In this document: piece by piece, positions 8,203 to 16,691 of the stretch
Layout of the letters: every line of letters starts with the position of its first letter
Numbering within the stretch: position 1 is the first letter of the stretch
Assembly: GCF_040361335.1 (NCBI RefSeq)
Contig: NZ_APNM01000007.1
Coordinates: 124,001 to 188,000, forward strand
Direction: 5' to 3'
From: APNM01 sp040361335
Lineage (GTDB): Bacteria; Pseudomonadota; Gammaproteobacteria; Nevskiales; Salinisphaeraceae
DNA length: 64,000 bases
Position numbers and translations under genes: made by a program
Notes under the pieces: generated by a model
What the model saw: only the letters and a program-made list of their open reading frames with translations
Database searches by the model: none
What the model was told of the DNA's origin: nothing

Positions 8203-9592
8203 GCCCCTGAAGCGACGGGCCCGGGGAGCGCTGCTGCTGGCAGCGCTCGTCCCGGGGGGTGTTGTGGCCGCCGGTCCCCAGGCCGGCCTGGAGCCGACGG
8301 TCAATGCCCCGGCCCGCACGCTTGAATTCGATTGGCCCATGATCAAGGTGGGCACCGCTTCTTACGAGGCGGGGCCCACCGGGACCACGGTGATCCAGTT
8401 CGACCGCAAGGTCTACAGCGCGATCGACGTGCGCGGCACGCCCGGCACGGTGAACGCGCCGTACATGAATATGTACTACGATCTGCCGGAACTGGACACC
8501 GTGGTGTTCGCGGGTGGCTCCTGGTACGGATTGGAGGCGGTTACCGGCGTCGCCAGTGCCTTGAAGGACGATGGCGTCCGCGACGGGAAGGCCTTCGGGG
8601 TCACGCCCAACATCGCGATGTCGGTGGGCTCGATCATCTTCGATTTCGGCAGCCGCCGACTGAACGAGATTTATCCGGACAAGCGCCTGGCGCAGGCGGC
8701 CTATCGGGCCACCAAGCCGGGCGTGTTCCCGCTCGGCGCCACCGGTGCCGGCCGCTTCGCCAAGACCGGTCATTTCTTCGGCTGTAACGCGTATTCGGGG
8801 CAGGGCGCGGCCTACCGCGAGATCGGCGAGGTCAAGATCGCCGCGTTCGTGGTGGTCAACGCCTATGGTGCCGTCACCGATCGTCAGGGTCGGGTCGCCG
8901 CGTGCTATCCGGACCCGGCCTGGCCGGAGGAACTTCGCGACAACCCGCAGACCACCGAGTTGCTGGCCCGTTTCGCGGAGATGCAGGAGAAGAAGCTGGC
9001 CGGCTCGGCCGACGGTGAGCGCGACCGCAACACCAACACCACACTCAGCCTGGTGGTGACCAACCAGAAGTTGACGCCGGTGGAACTCAAGCGGCTCGCG
9101 GTCCAGGTTCATGCCTCCATGGGACGCGCGCTGCAGCCGTTCACGACCATGTACGACGGCGATGTGATGTATGCGGTCTCTACCGCCGAGATCGAGCCGA
9201 AGATGTATGTCCCCGAGATCGGCGCCATCGCCGGCGAGGTGATGTGGGACGCGATCCTGAGTTCGGTGCCCGAGCAGCCGCAGGCGGCGACGCCCGCCGA
9301 TGGACCCGTGTTGGGCGCCGACGCGCTCGAGGATCTGGAGGGCGATTACCGTTTCAGTCAGTTCGTCACCGTCCGCGTCGAGGCCGAGGGCCGCAGGCTC
9401 AAGGCCCGTGCCGTGGGTGAGCGAGAGGCCTATGCCATCGGCAAGGACGGGTTCACCGAACTGAAGCCGGTCTCGGAGACCGATTTCATGGTGCCCGGAC
9501 GCTATCCGCTCACCCTGCGCTTCGCGGATGAGGGACGGTTGGTGATCAATCCGGGACATTGGGAACAGGTCGGCAAGCGAGCCGACGATTGA
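8189..9592 (+). CDS. Exported P1/S58-family Ntn hydrolase with C-terminal DUF3471-like domain
   Basis: A 467-residue P1 (DmpA/BapA/NylC) family enzyme. An Arg-rich hydrophobic N-terminus ending around residue 28 looks like a Sec signal. The oxyanion region is VVVNAYG (Asn224). The autocleavage site is NTNTTL, with Thr284 after Asn283 as likely nucleophile, and the ALQPFTTMYDGD block gives Asp323 and Asp325. As I recall, NylC has Thr267, Asp306 and Asp308: identical spacing. Family members cleave N-terminal residues of alpha- or beta-peptides or internal 6-aminohexanoate amides. Residues ~380-467 form an additional domain (DLEGDYRF...VRVEAEGRRL...L.PVSETDF) resembling the DUF3471 tail of SxxK hydrolases. 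It overlaps the receptor gene by 14 nt and shares TTGA with the next gene. Confidence 0.85.
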   Translation: MIFSKPLKRRARGALLLAALVPGGVVAAGPQAGLEPTVNAPARTLEFDWPMIKVGTASYEAGPTGTTVIQFDRKVYSAIDVRGTPGTVNAPYMNMYYDLPELDTVVFAGGSWYGLEAVTGVASALKDDGVRDGKAFGVTPNIAMSVGSIIFDFGSRRLNEIYPDKRLAQAAYRATKPGVFPLGATGAGRFAKTGHFFGCNAYSGQGAAYREIGEVKIAAFVVVNAYGAVTDRQGRVAACYPDPAWPEELRDNPQTTELLARFAEMQEKKLAGSADGERDRNTNTTLSLVVTNQKLTPVELKRLAVQVHASMGRALQPFTTMYDGDVMYAVSTAEIEPKMYVPEIGAIAGEVMWDAILSSVPEQPQAATPADGPVLGADALEDLEGDYRFSQFVTVRVEAEGRRLKARAVGEREAYAIGKDGFTELKPVSETDFMVPGRYPLTLRFADEGRLVINPGHWEQVGKRADD

Positions 9593-10539
9593 GCATCGCG
9601 ACCACCGGCGGGCGTTTTCTCCCTGCGCTCGCACTAGTGCTCTCCTCTTGGCCGGTGGTTGCGGTCATTCAACCCGGCCCGTCGCGTACCGTGGTGGTGT
9701 GCCCCGCGGACGCGGCGGGACCGGGTTGTCATTTTTCCGGCGACGGCGGCATCCAGGCCGCGGTGGACGCGGCCGGCGACGGCGACACGGTCCACCTTCG
9801 GGCCGGCCGCTACCATCCCCGCGCCTATCGCGACGTCGCGTTCCAGGACCTGACCATCCGCGGCTACGTGCTGGTCGAGGGCAAGTCCCTGACCCTGAGC
9901 GGCGAGCCGGGCACGGTGCTTGACGGCGGCCGGGGCGAACGCGCCTCGGCGATCGTGGTCCACGACGGCGATCTGACCCTGCGCGATCTCCGGATCGAGG
10001 GCTTCCGGGTGCGCGAGCCCGAGGACGATATCTACGACGGTCACGGCGTGTTCGTGGTGGACGGCCGCGCCGCGCTGGACGGTGTGACCTTCCGCGCGAA
10101 TGAAAAGATGGCCCTGTCGATACGCGGCCGCAGCGATGTCACCGTGGATCGCGGCCGCATGCTGGACGGTCATCTGGGCGTCTGGATCGAGGAGGACGCC
10201 ACGCTCGCCATCCGCGATTCCGTGATCCGACACAACGATTCCGCCGGTATCGCCGCCTACGTGTCGTCGCGGGTCGACGTCGAACGCTGCGTGTTCGAGG
10301 CCAACCTGGACGACGGCGTCTATACCGCCGAGGCGGCCGCGGCCGAGGTCCGCGATTCCCTATTCCTGCGCAATGGTCCCTACGCGGTGCGCGGGGTCGA
10401 CGACAGTCGCCTGCGGGTGCGTGCCTCCTGGTTCCATGGCAACGCGGCGGTGGCCAACGACGGTGAAGGCGCGACGCCGGTGCTGAGCGGTATCACGGTA
10501 CTGGACCCGGACAATCCGGACGGTGAGCCTTCGCGCTGA
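9589..10539 (+). CDS. Exported right-handed beta-helix repeat protein
   Basis: About 316 residues starting at a TTG that overlaps the previous stop (TTGA). A hydrophobic N-terminal segment (PALALVLSSWPVVAV) is a probable signal or anchor. From residue ~45 the protein shows the pattern of a parallel beta-helix: an initial GGIQAAVDAAGDGDTVHLRAG turn as in NosD/pectate-lyase-like proteins, then short strand-turn coils with alternating hydrophobic residues and D/N-rich turns to the C-terminus. No pectate-lyase catalytic motif is obvious, so it could be a polysaccharide- or surface-binding scaffold. Translational coupling to the P1 hydrolase suggests a common job in the envelope. An alternative upstream start at 9559 would lie inside the P1 gene. 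Function unknown. Confidence 0.75.
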   Translation: MSIATTGGRFLPALALVLSSWPVVAVIQPGPSRTVVVCPADAAGPGCHFSGDGGIQAAVDAAGDGDTVHLRAGRYHPRAYRDVAFQDLTIRGYVLVEGKSLTLSGEPGTVLDGGRGERASAIVVHDGDLTLRDLRIEGFRVREPEDDIYDGHGVFVVDGRAALDGVTFRANEKMALSIRGRSDVTVDRGRMLDGHLGVWIEEDATLAIRDSVIRHNDSAGIAAYVSSRVDVERCVFEANLDDGVYTAEAAAAEVRDSLFLRNGPYAVRGVDDSRLRVRASWFHGNAAVANDGEGATPVLSGITVLDPDNPDGEPSR

Positions 10540-10604
10540 CCGGCACGCCGTTGCGGGCGTCGCCGGCCGGGTGGCTGCCGGCTTCCCTTCACCCTCACCC
10601 CTGA

Positions 10605-10671
10605 CCCCTCTCCCGCTCGCGGGAGAGGGGAACCCGATTGCGAACGGGAAGCTCTCCCGCGAGCGGGAGAG
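10605..10671. repeat. Pair of mutually inverted GC-rich palindromes (possible bidirectional terminator)
   Basis: Two palindromes lie in the gap between convergent genes. The first has 11-nt arms at 10605-10615 and 10620-10630 around a CTCG loop. The second has 8-nt arms at 10652-10659 and 10664-10671 around CGAG. The second is nearly the first in reverse. The CCCTCTCCCG text is a type of dispersed intergenic palindrome seen in many proteobacteria. No strong T-run follows on either strand, so termination is only a guess; the rest of 10540-10713 shows nothing else. Confidence 0.6.
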
Positions 10672-10713
10672 GGGAAGCCGACTGCGAGCGCGGGCAGTGC
10701 GGCGCGCGGACTA

Positions 10714-13700
10714 CTACTGGTTGCCCCAGGCCGGGCTCCAGAGACCGTCCGCGGTCTCGCGCTGTTCCCAGTAGAACGCGCCGCGCGGACGCGGATGGTT
10801 GCCGATCTCGTCCATGCTGTGCGAGTCGTAGAGCCGGCCGTTGATCATGGTCTGGCTCACCGAGCGGGTATGGCGGATATCGGCCAGGGGGTTGTCCTCC
10901 AGCACGATCAGGTCCGCCAGTTTGCCGGGCGACAGAGTGCCGAGACGGTGGTCTAGGTTGAGGGTGCGGGCGCCGTTGATCGTGGCGGTACGCAGCACAT
11001 CGTGCTCGCTCATGCCGCCCTCGGCCAGCAGCCACATCTCCCAGTGCAGGCCCACGCCCTGGATTTGGCCGTGGGAACCGGCGTTGATGGTGACACCGGC
11101 ATCCATCAGTTCCTTCATCGAGTCCGCGACCGAGCGGATGCCGATGTCCCAGAGCTCCTCGGCGACCTGGGCGGTGGTCATGCCGCGCACGTGCGGCGGG
11201 GCCGAGTGCGGCGAGGCGATGTAGTTGTAGCCGCTGGTGGTCTCGGGCACGAAGTCGCGGATGCGCGGGTCCTCCCAGCTACGGGTGGTCTGATAGAGGT
11301 AGTTCTCGCCGAGCTGGCCGCCGAACAGGATGATCAGTGTCGGCGTGTGCGCGGTGTCGCTGTGCGCGAAGAGCTGGATCAGGTCGTCGTGGTAGGTGGG
11401 CACCGGCAGGTTGTGTTCCAGCGCGGTATAGCCGTCCAGGATCATGGACAGGTTGAAGTAGAAGTGGGCCTCGCCCTCGGCGTCCGCCATGATCCCGTGC
11501 TCGCGGGCGGCCGCCACGATCTGCTGGCGCTGGCGGCGCATGGGTTGCTTGTAGCTCTTCACCGCCGGCGCGCCGAGCGCGTCCTTGAGGGCCAGCACGC
11601 GTTCGGCGTCGGCATAGTCGTCGATGGGCACGTAGGAGCCGTCCGGCCGGCCGGCGCGGCCGTGCAGCGGCAGGCCGGTGTGCATCAGGCGCGGGCCCAC
11701 CGACAGGCCGGCGCGGCGCTTCTCCGTGAGGGCGAAGGTCGGCAGGTCCGAGGTGTATGGGTCGTAATTGGTGGTGACGCCGAACGCCAGGGCGGCGTAG
11801 TGGCTGGGCACCTTCTGCGGTTTGAGGCCGGCATTGGCGTAATAGCAGTCGTTGAGGTGGCCGTGCATGTCCACCAGGCCGGGCAGGATGGTCTTGCCGG
11901 CGGCGTCGATCACCTTGGCGCCGTCCGGCACCGTCACCTCGACGGAGGGGCCCACGGCCGCGATCCGGTTGCCTTCGACCACCAGGGTGCCGCGTTCGAT
12001 CACCTCGTCGCCGCGCATGGTGATCAGGCGGGCGTCGACGAAGGCCAGCCCGCCGTCCGGCACGTCGGATTCGACCTCCAGATTCAGGGCCTCTTGACTG
12101 TGCCCGGCGACCCGCCGTCCGCCCGCCGCGGGTGCGTCGATGCGGGCGGTGTGCAGTTGCGGTCCCACGGCCCAGTGCAACGATCGCGAATCGGCGCCCC
12201 AGGTCAGCGCATACCCGCCGCCCGGCGTCACTTCCGTCACCGGGATCGCGTTTTGCGACGCGCCGACGGTCATCGGCTCGCCGGTCTCGCGGTAGGGGGC
12301 GACATAAATGCGGCGCCGGTCCTTGAACGCGATCGTGCGCAGGTTCGGACTCGGGCGCAGGGTCGAGACGTCGGGGTCCGCGGCGACGACATGGACGCGC
12401 CGGTCGCCGCCGTCGCGCGCGACGCTGGCCACGGCGGGCAGCCCCTCGTGCTCGGCGAGGAAGTAGATACGCGAGCCGTCGGGCGAGAACCGGGGTCGCC
12501 TGCCGTCCCCCGTCAGGCGCCGCGGCTCGCCGCCGTCCGCGGGAACGGTGTACAGGCCCGGCTCGCCGCTATAGCCGCCGACACACTTGTCGCCCGACGA
12601 AACCTGATAGGCCAGAGTCTTGCCGTCGGGCGAGAACGCGGGCCCGTGGACCACGCCCGGACTGCGGGCGACGGTGCGCGGCTCGCCGCCGGCGGCGGCG
12701 ACCACCCGGATCGCGCCGCGCTTCTCGTCGTCCCACGCGGCATAGGCGATCCGTCGGCCGTCGGGGGCGTAGGCGGGATCGGTCTCGATGACGTCGCCGT
12801 CGGTCAGGCGGTGCGGCGTGCCGTCGGGCAGCGATTTCGACCAGAGCCGATCGAGGCCGGTGAAGGTCACGGCGTCGCCGCCGGGTGCCGCCGTGAGGTG
12901 CTCGATCGCCCGTACCGTGAAGGTCTCGGGTGCCAGCTCGATGTCGGGATGGGGTGCCTGCGTGACGCGGTGCCGCGCGGTCACCTCGATCGGGATCACC
13001 TCGGCCGCGCCGGTGACGGTATCCACCCGCCGCAGCTTGCCCCGGGCCCAGATGGCGATGTGGCGGCCGTCGGGGAACCAGTCGTAGCGGGGATAGTAGG
13101 TGCCCTGCGGGATGAACGAGGCCTGGGCGTCGCGGCTGAGGCCGGCATAGACCGGCCGCTGCTCGCCGCTTTCGAGGTCGTACACGAACAGCACGGTCTC
13201 GGCTTTGACCCGGCGCACGAAGGCAAGGCGCTCGCCGTCCGGCGATACCCGTGGCGTGGTGGCGCCGCCGAAGCCGCCGATCAATCGCTCGGTCGCTCCG
13301 GTTTCCAGGTCGCGGTGCATGACCGCGAAGTTGACGTGGTTGGGGTCGATGAAGATGTGCGATTGGTGCAGGGCGGTGACGCGCTCGGTGTAGTAGAGAT
13401 GGCGTCCGTCCGGGGATACCTCCGGCTCGAACACGTTGGTGCCGTTTTCGGGCTTGGCCACGAGCAGGCGGCCCTTGCCGCCGCTACGATGGTATAGCCG
13501 CAGCTCGGACGAACCGGTCTCGCTGGCCTGGGCATGGGTCTTGGCGGCGACAAAATGATCTTCCGGGCCCCATGTCGGACTGACGACCACGTCCACCGTC
13601 TCGTCGGTCACCGGCGCGGCATCGCTGCCGTCGGCCGCCGAGGTCCAGATATTGTCGCTGCCGCTCGCGTCGCTCAGATAGACCATCCGGTCGCCCCGGG

Positions 13701-13986
13701 GACCGAAGCGGGGCATGATCTGCAGCGCCGGTCCGCCGTGCACCAGCCGGGCGGTGCCGCCGCCGGCCGGTACCGCGTAGATATCGCCCAGCAGGTCGAA
13801 CAGCAGCGTCTCGCCGTCCGGACTCACGTCCACGCTCATCCAGGTGCCCTCGTCGACGGTGAACTCGACGTCGCGGTAGGGGCCGTGCGGCGCGGTCACG
13901 TCCCAGTCGCCGGCCGGGGCCGGCGGGGCGGCGGCCAGACAGAGCGAGGCGAGGATGGCGGCGGGAGGGAGAGTACGGAGCGTCAT
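10714..13986 (-). CDS. Exported TolB-like beta-propeller / amidohydrolase fusion
   Basis: A 1090-residue protein. A cleavable signal (about residues 1-25, ending PAPAG) precedes a long region of SPDG-type WD40-like/TolB strands to ~residue 640. An amidohydrolase-superfamily domain follows from ~645 to ~1060: IERGTLVVEGNRI, LPGLVDMHGH (metal-binding His708 and His710), Lys810/Lys813 in a VKSYKQ motif, His841 and His857, and the C-terminal LGTLSPGKLADLIVL block. Proteins of this architecture are found in proteobacteria with extracellular or periplasmic prolidase-like or cyclic-amidase-like roles, but substrate is not predictable. The missing partner at the left edge (1-1063) is a close paralogue. 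It is convergent with the beta-helix gene and divergent from the PepSY protein gene. Length and domain order look intact. Confidence 0.85.
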   Translation of the reverse strand: MTLRTLPPAAILASLCLAAAPPAPAGDWDVTAPHGPYRDVEFTVDEGTWMSVDVSPDGETLLFDLLGDIYAVPAGGGTARLVHGGPALQIMPRFGPRGDRMVYLSDASGSDNIWTSAADGSDAAPVTDETVDVVVSPTWGPEDHFVAAKTHAQASETGSSELRLYHRSGGKGRLLVAKPENGTNVFEPEVSPDGRHLYYTERVTALHQSHIFIDPNHVNFAVMHRDLETGATERLIGGFGGATTPRVSPDGERLAFVRRVKAETVLFVYDLESGEQRPVYAGLSRDAQASFIPQGTYYPRYDWFPDGRHIAIWARGKLRRVDTVTGAAEVIPIEVTARHRVTQAPHPDIELAPETFTVRAIEHLTAAPGGDAVTFTGLDRLWSKSLPDGTPHRLTDGDVIETDPAYAPDGRRIAYAAWDDEKRGAIRVVAAAGGEPRTVARSPGVVHGPAFSPDGKTLAYQVSSGDKCVGGYSGEPGLYTVPADGGEPRRLTGDGRRPRFSPDGSRIYFLAEHEGLPAVASVARDGGDRRVHVVAADPDVSTLRPSPNLRTIAFKDRRRIYVAPYRETGEPMTVGASQNAIPVTEVTPGGGYALTWGADSRSLHWAVGPQLHTARIDAPAAGGRRVAGHSQEALNLEVESDVPDGGLAFVDARLITMRGDEVIERGTLVVEGNRIAAVGPSVEVTVPDGAKVIDAAGKTILPGLVDMHGHLNDCYYANAGLKPQKVPSHYAALAFGVTTNYDPYTSDLPTFALTEKRRAGLSVGPRLMHTGLPLHGRAGRPDGSYVPIDDYADAERVLALKDALGAPAVKSYKQPMRRQRQQIVAAAREHGIMADAEGEAHFYFNLSMILDGYTALEHNLPVPTYHDDLIQLFAHSDTAHTPTLIILFGGQLGENYLYQTTRSWEDPRIRDFVPETTSGYNYIASPHSAPPHVRGMTTAQVAEELWDIGIRSVADSMKELMDAGVTINAGSHGQIQGVGLHWEMWLLAEGGMSEHDVLRTATINGARTLNLDHRLGTLSPGKLADLIVLEDNPLADIRHTRSVSQTMINGRLYDSHSMDEIGNHPRPRGAFYWEQRETADGLWSPAWGNQ

Positions 13987-14185
13987 GGCATCGGGCCGGT
14001 TCGTATGGTGACGCCGGGCGGTGTCGCCGGCCCCGATTTTCTAACACGGTCGTCGCGTGCACGGGAGTTGCCGAACATGGGCGCGCCGGTGACGATCGCG
14101 CACCGCAACCGTCGCGATAGGCATCTCGGGGAACGCCGACGCGCTGCGTAGACTGGCCCGATCCATTCGAAGGCCCGTCCCCGCG

Positions 14186-15337
14186 GTGAACCGGACCCTG
14201 CTGCTCAAGCTGCATCGCTATGTCGGCCTGGCGCTCGCCGGCCTGCTGATCGTGCTCGGCGCCACCGGCAGCGCCATCGTGTTCGAGCCCGAGCTGGACG
14301 CTTGGCTCAATCCCGAGCTGTTCCGTATCGACCGGCCCGGCGGGAAGGCGCTGCCGCCGGGCGAGCTGATCCGGCGGGTGGAGGCCGACGATCCCCGTAT
14401 CCGGGCCTATTACCTGACTCTGGCGGATCGGCCGGAGAAGGCGGCCGTGGCTTATGTCGCGCCGCGCACCGATCCGGCGACCGGCGAGCCTTTCGACGTG
14501 GCTTACGACGAGGTGTTCATCGACCCGGTGAGCGGCGGGATCAACGGTCGCCGCCTCTGGGGCGAGTGCTGCCTGGAGCGGCCCAACCTGATGCCGTTCC
14601 TGTACAAGCTGCACAACCGCCTGCTCTTGCCCATGGACATCGGCCGCCCGCTGATCGGGATCGTGGCGTTGCTGTGGCTGGGGCTGGCCGTCGTGGGCGG
14701 CTACCTGACCTTTCCGCGCGGCGGTCCGTTCTTCCGGCGCTGGCGCCGGAACTGGTCCGTGGGTCGCGGGCGCACCGGCTTCCACACCGGTCTGCGGCTG
14801 CACCGCGCCGGCGGTCTCTGGCTCTGGCCGGTGATCGTGGCGGTGGCCCTGACCGGGGCGATGCTGGGCTTCGAGGGATCGCTCCGGTCCGTTGTGGGCT
14901 CGATCTCGCCGTCCGAGGAGACGGTATGGGAGGCCTATGCCGACCGTGACGATGTGCCGGCCGAGCCCGTGTCCTACACCGCCGCGCTCGCCGCGGCCCG
15001 CAATCGCGTCCGCCGCGCCGGGGAGACCGGCGGGCCGGACCATATCAGCTATGCCGGGGAACGCGGCCTCTACCGCGTCGCCTTCGGCGATCCCGACGGT
15101 TTCGGTCTCGGCACGACGACGGTCTACGTCGACGGCCGCGACGGCCGGGTCGTGGGCATGACCGGGCCCGGCGACGGCAGTGCCGGCGACGTACTCCTGC
15201 GGGCGGGACAGCCCCTGCACGCCGGTCGCATCGCCGGCGCGCCGGGCCGGATCGCGGTGTTCCTGGCCGGGCTCGTGGTGGTGCTGCTGTCCGTGACCGG
15301 CGTGGTCATGTGGTGGCTGCGACGCCGTCGGCAATGA
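14186..15337 (+). CDS. PepSY-associated transmembrane protein (PiuB-like)
   Basis: A 383-residue inner-membrane protein with the PepSY-TM layout. TM1 near residues 12-33 (HRYVGLALAGLLIVLGATGS) is followed by a PepSY periplasmic domain, then TM2 around 153-173, a basic loop with FHTGLRLHRAGG, TM3 (LWLWPVIVAVALTGAML), a second periplasmic domain and a final TM (FLAGLVVVLLSVTGVVMWWL) with an RRRRQ tail. Members are often near TonB-dependent receptors and ferric-siderophore reductases and may reduce or help import iron chelates. The start is GTG. The porin ATG lies 24 nt downstream of its stop, so they form an operon. Confidence 0.82.
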   Translation: MNRTLLLKLHRYVGLALAGLLIVLGATGSAIVFEPELDAWLNPELFRIDRPGGKALPPGELIRRVEADDPRIRAYYLTLADRPEKAAVAYVAPRTDPATGEPFDVAYDEVFIDPVSGGINGRRLWGECCLERPNLMPFLYKLHNRLLLPMDIGRPLIGIVALLWLGLAVVGGYLTFPRGGPFFRRWRRNWSVGRGRTGFHTGLRLHRAGGLWLWPVIVAVALTGAMLGFEGSLRSVVGSISPSEETVWEAYADRDDVPAEPVSYTAALAAARNRVRRAGETGGPDHISYAGERGLYRVAFGDPDGFGLGTTTVYVDGRDGRVVGMTGPGDGSAGDVLLRAGQPLHAGRIAGAPGRIAVFLAGLVVVLLSVTGVVMWWLRRRRQ

Positions 15338-15361
15338 ATGTCCCGCAATAAGAGGTCGACC

Positions 15362-16624
15362 ATGAAGAAACTCGGGCTTTGCCTGTTCCTGGCCGCTTGC
15401 CCCGTCTGGGCATGGGCGGCCACGCCCGACACCGCCGGGGACGATCCGGCGGCCGGCGCCGAAGCGCGTCTCGACGAACTGCAGCGCCAGTATCGCCGTC
15501 TGCAGGAACGCACGGAACGCGAGCTGCGCGCCCTCGAGGCCCGGATCGACACCCTCCAGGCCGACGACCGCGAAGCCGCCCGCGGCGACGCCTCCGGCGG
15601 TCTTCGCGATCTGCCGATCGAGGTCTCGGGCGATCTGCGGCTGCGCTACGAGCACACCACCGACCATGCCGGCGATCCGGACCGCAACCGCGGTTCCCTG
15701 CGCGGTCGCCTGGGGGCGGCCTATCGCCTCAATGAGCGGGTCACCATCGGCGGGCGCTTGGTCACCGGTAACAGCGACGACCCGAATTCCGCCGATGTGA
15801 CGCTGAGTGATTTCACCGACGATTTCGAGGTCAGCCTGGACCGGGCCTATGCCGAGTACCGCGGCGAGCGCGGCTTCGTGGTCGGCGGCAAGTTCGCCAA
15901 CCCGCTGGCCAACACCGACCTGGTCTGGGACGGCGACGTCAATCCGGCGGGTCTGGCGGGCGGTTACACCCTGTACCGGAACGGCGGCTTCAGCGCCGCC
16001 GCCACCGGCGTGTTCGCGGTGATCGACGAGCAGACCGCGGGCCGGGACAGCGACATGCTGGGCGGTCAGCTTTCCCTGTCGCTGGCGCCCGCGCCCGACT
16101 GGTCGCTGGCCCTGCACGGCGGGTATTACGATTATTCGATCGGCAGCCTGGCGAACGCCGATGCCGGCGATATCCGCGGCAACCGGCTGGCGCCGGGCGG
16201 GACCGAGTACCTCTCGGCATTCGAATTGCTGGATATTCTAGGGGAACTGCGCTACTCGGGCTGGAGCGCCGAGTGGCCGATCTCGCTGACGGCCGATTAC
16301 GTCAAGAACCTGGGCGCCGAGGTGTCGGGCGATACCGGCTACGCCGTGTACCTGGGCACGGGCCGGTTGGCGCATAGCGGCGACCTGCGTTTCCAGTACG
16401 GTTACTCCGAGGCCGGCACGGACGCCGTTTTCGCGGCCTATTCCCAGGACAACATCACCTACTCGACCAACTATCGGCTGCACACCCTCAAGCTGACCTA
16501 CGTGCCGTTCGCGCAGGGCCGCACCAATCTGACCGTCTATCGCTACCGGCGTGATGACCCGGCGGCCGGCCAGGACCGGGACGATGTCACCCGGATTCGT
16601 CTGAGTCAGAGTTTCCTGTTCTGA
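15362..16624 (+). CDS. Putative outer-membrane porin with N-terminal coiled coil
   Basis: A 420-residue protein with a signal peptide (MKKLGLCLFLAACPVWAWA), then about 40 residues of coiled-coil heptads (LDELQRQYRRLQERTERELR...), a short linker and a beta-barrel rich in alternating strands that ends in F (LSQSFLF), the outer-membrane barrel signature. This is the layout of putative porins of the Porin_7-like type, where the coiled coil may trimerise or contact peptidoglycan. The ATG at 15362 has an AGAGG 6 nt upstream and begins the signal; an alternative ATG at 15338 adds eight basic residues. It is preceded by the PepSY gene, with which it probably handles a metal chelate or small solute. 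Substrate unknown. Confidence 0.78.
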   Translation: MKKLGLCLFLAACPVWAWAATPDTAGDDPAAGAEARLDELQRQYRRLQERTERELRALEARIDTLQADDREAARGDASGGLRDLPIEVSGDLRLRYEHTTDHAGDPDRNRGSLRGRLGAAYRLNERVTIGGRLVTGNSDDPNSADVTLSDFTDDFEVSLDRAYAEYRGERGFVVGGKFANPLANTDLVWDGDVNPAGLAGGYTLYRNGGFSAAATGVFAVIDEQTAGRDSDMLGGQLSLSLAPAPDWSLALHGGYYDYSIGSLANADAGDIRGNRLAPGGTEYLSAFELLDILGELRYSGWSAEWPISLTADYVKNLGAEVSGDTGYAVYLGTGRLAHSGDLRFQYGYSEAGTDAVFAAYSQDNITYSTNYRLHTLKLTYVPFAQGRTNLTVYRYRRDDPAAGQDRDDVTRIRLSQSFLF

Positions 16625-16691
16625 CGTCGCCGCGCTGCGCGGCGGCGGCGCGGGCTCCGCCGGAGAGCGCGGACGCGGTACAGTGTGCGCC

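Noticed and set aside
10605..10671. Insertion sequence
   Set aside because: Only two short palindromes without transposase or target duplication.
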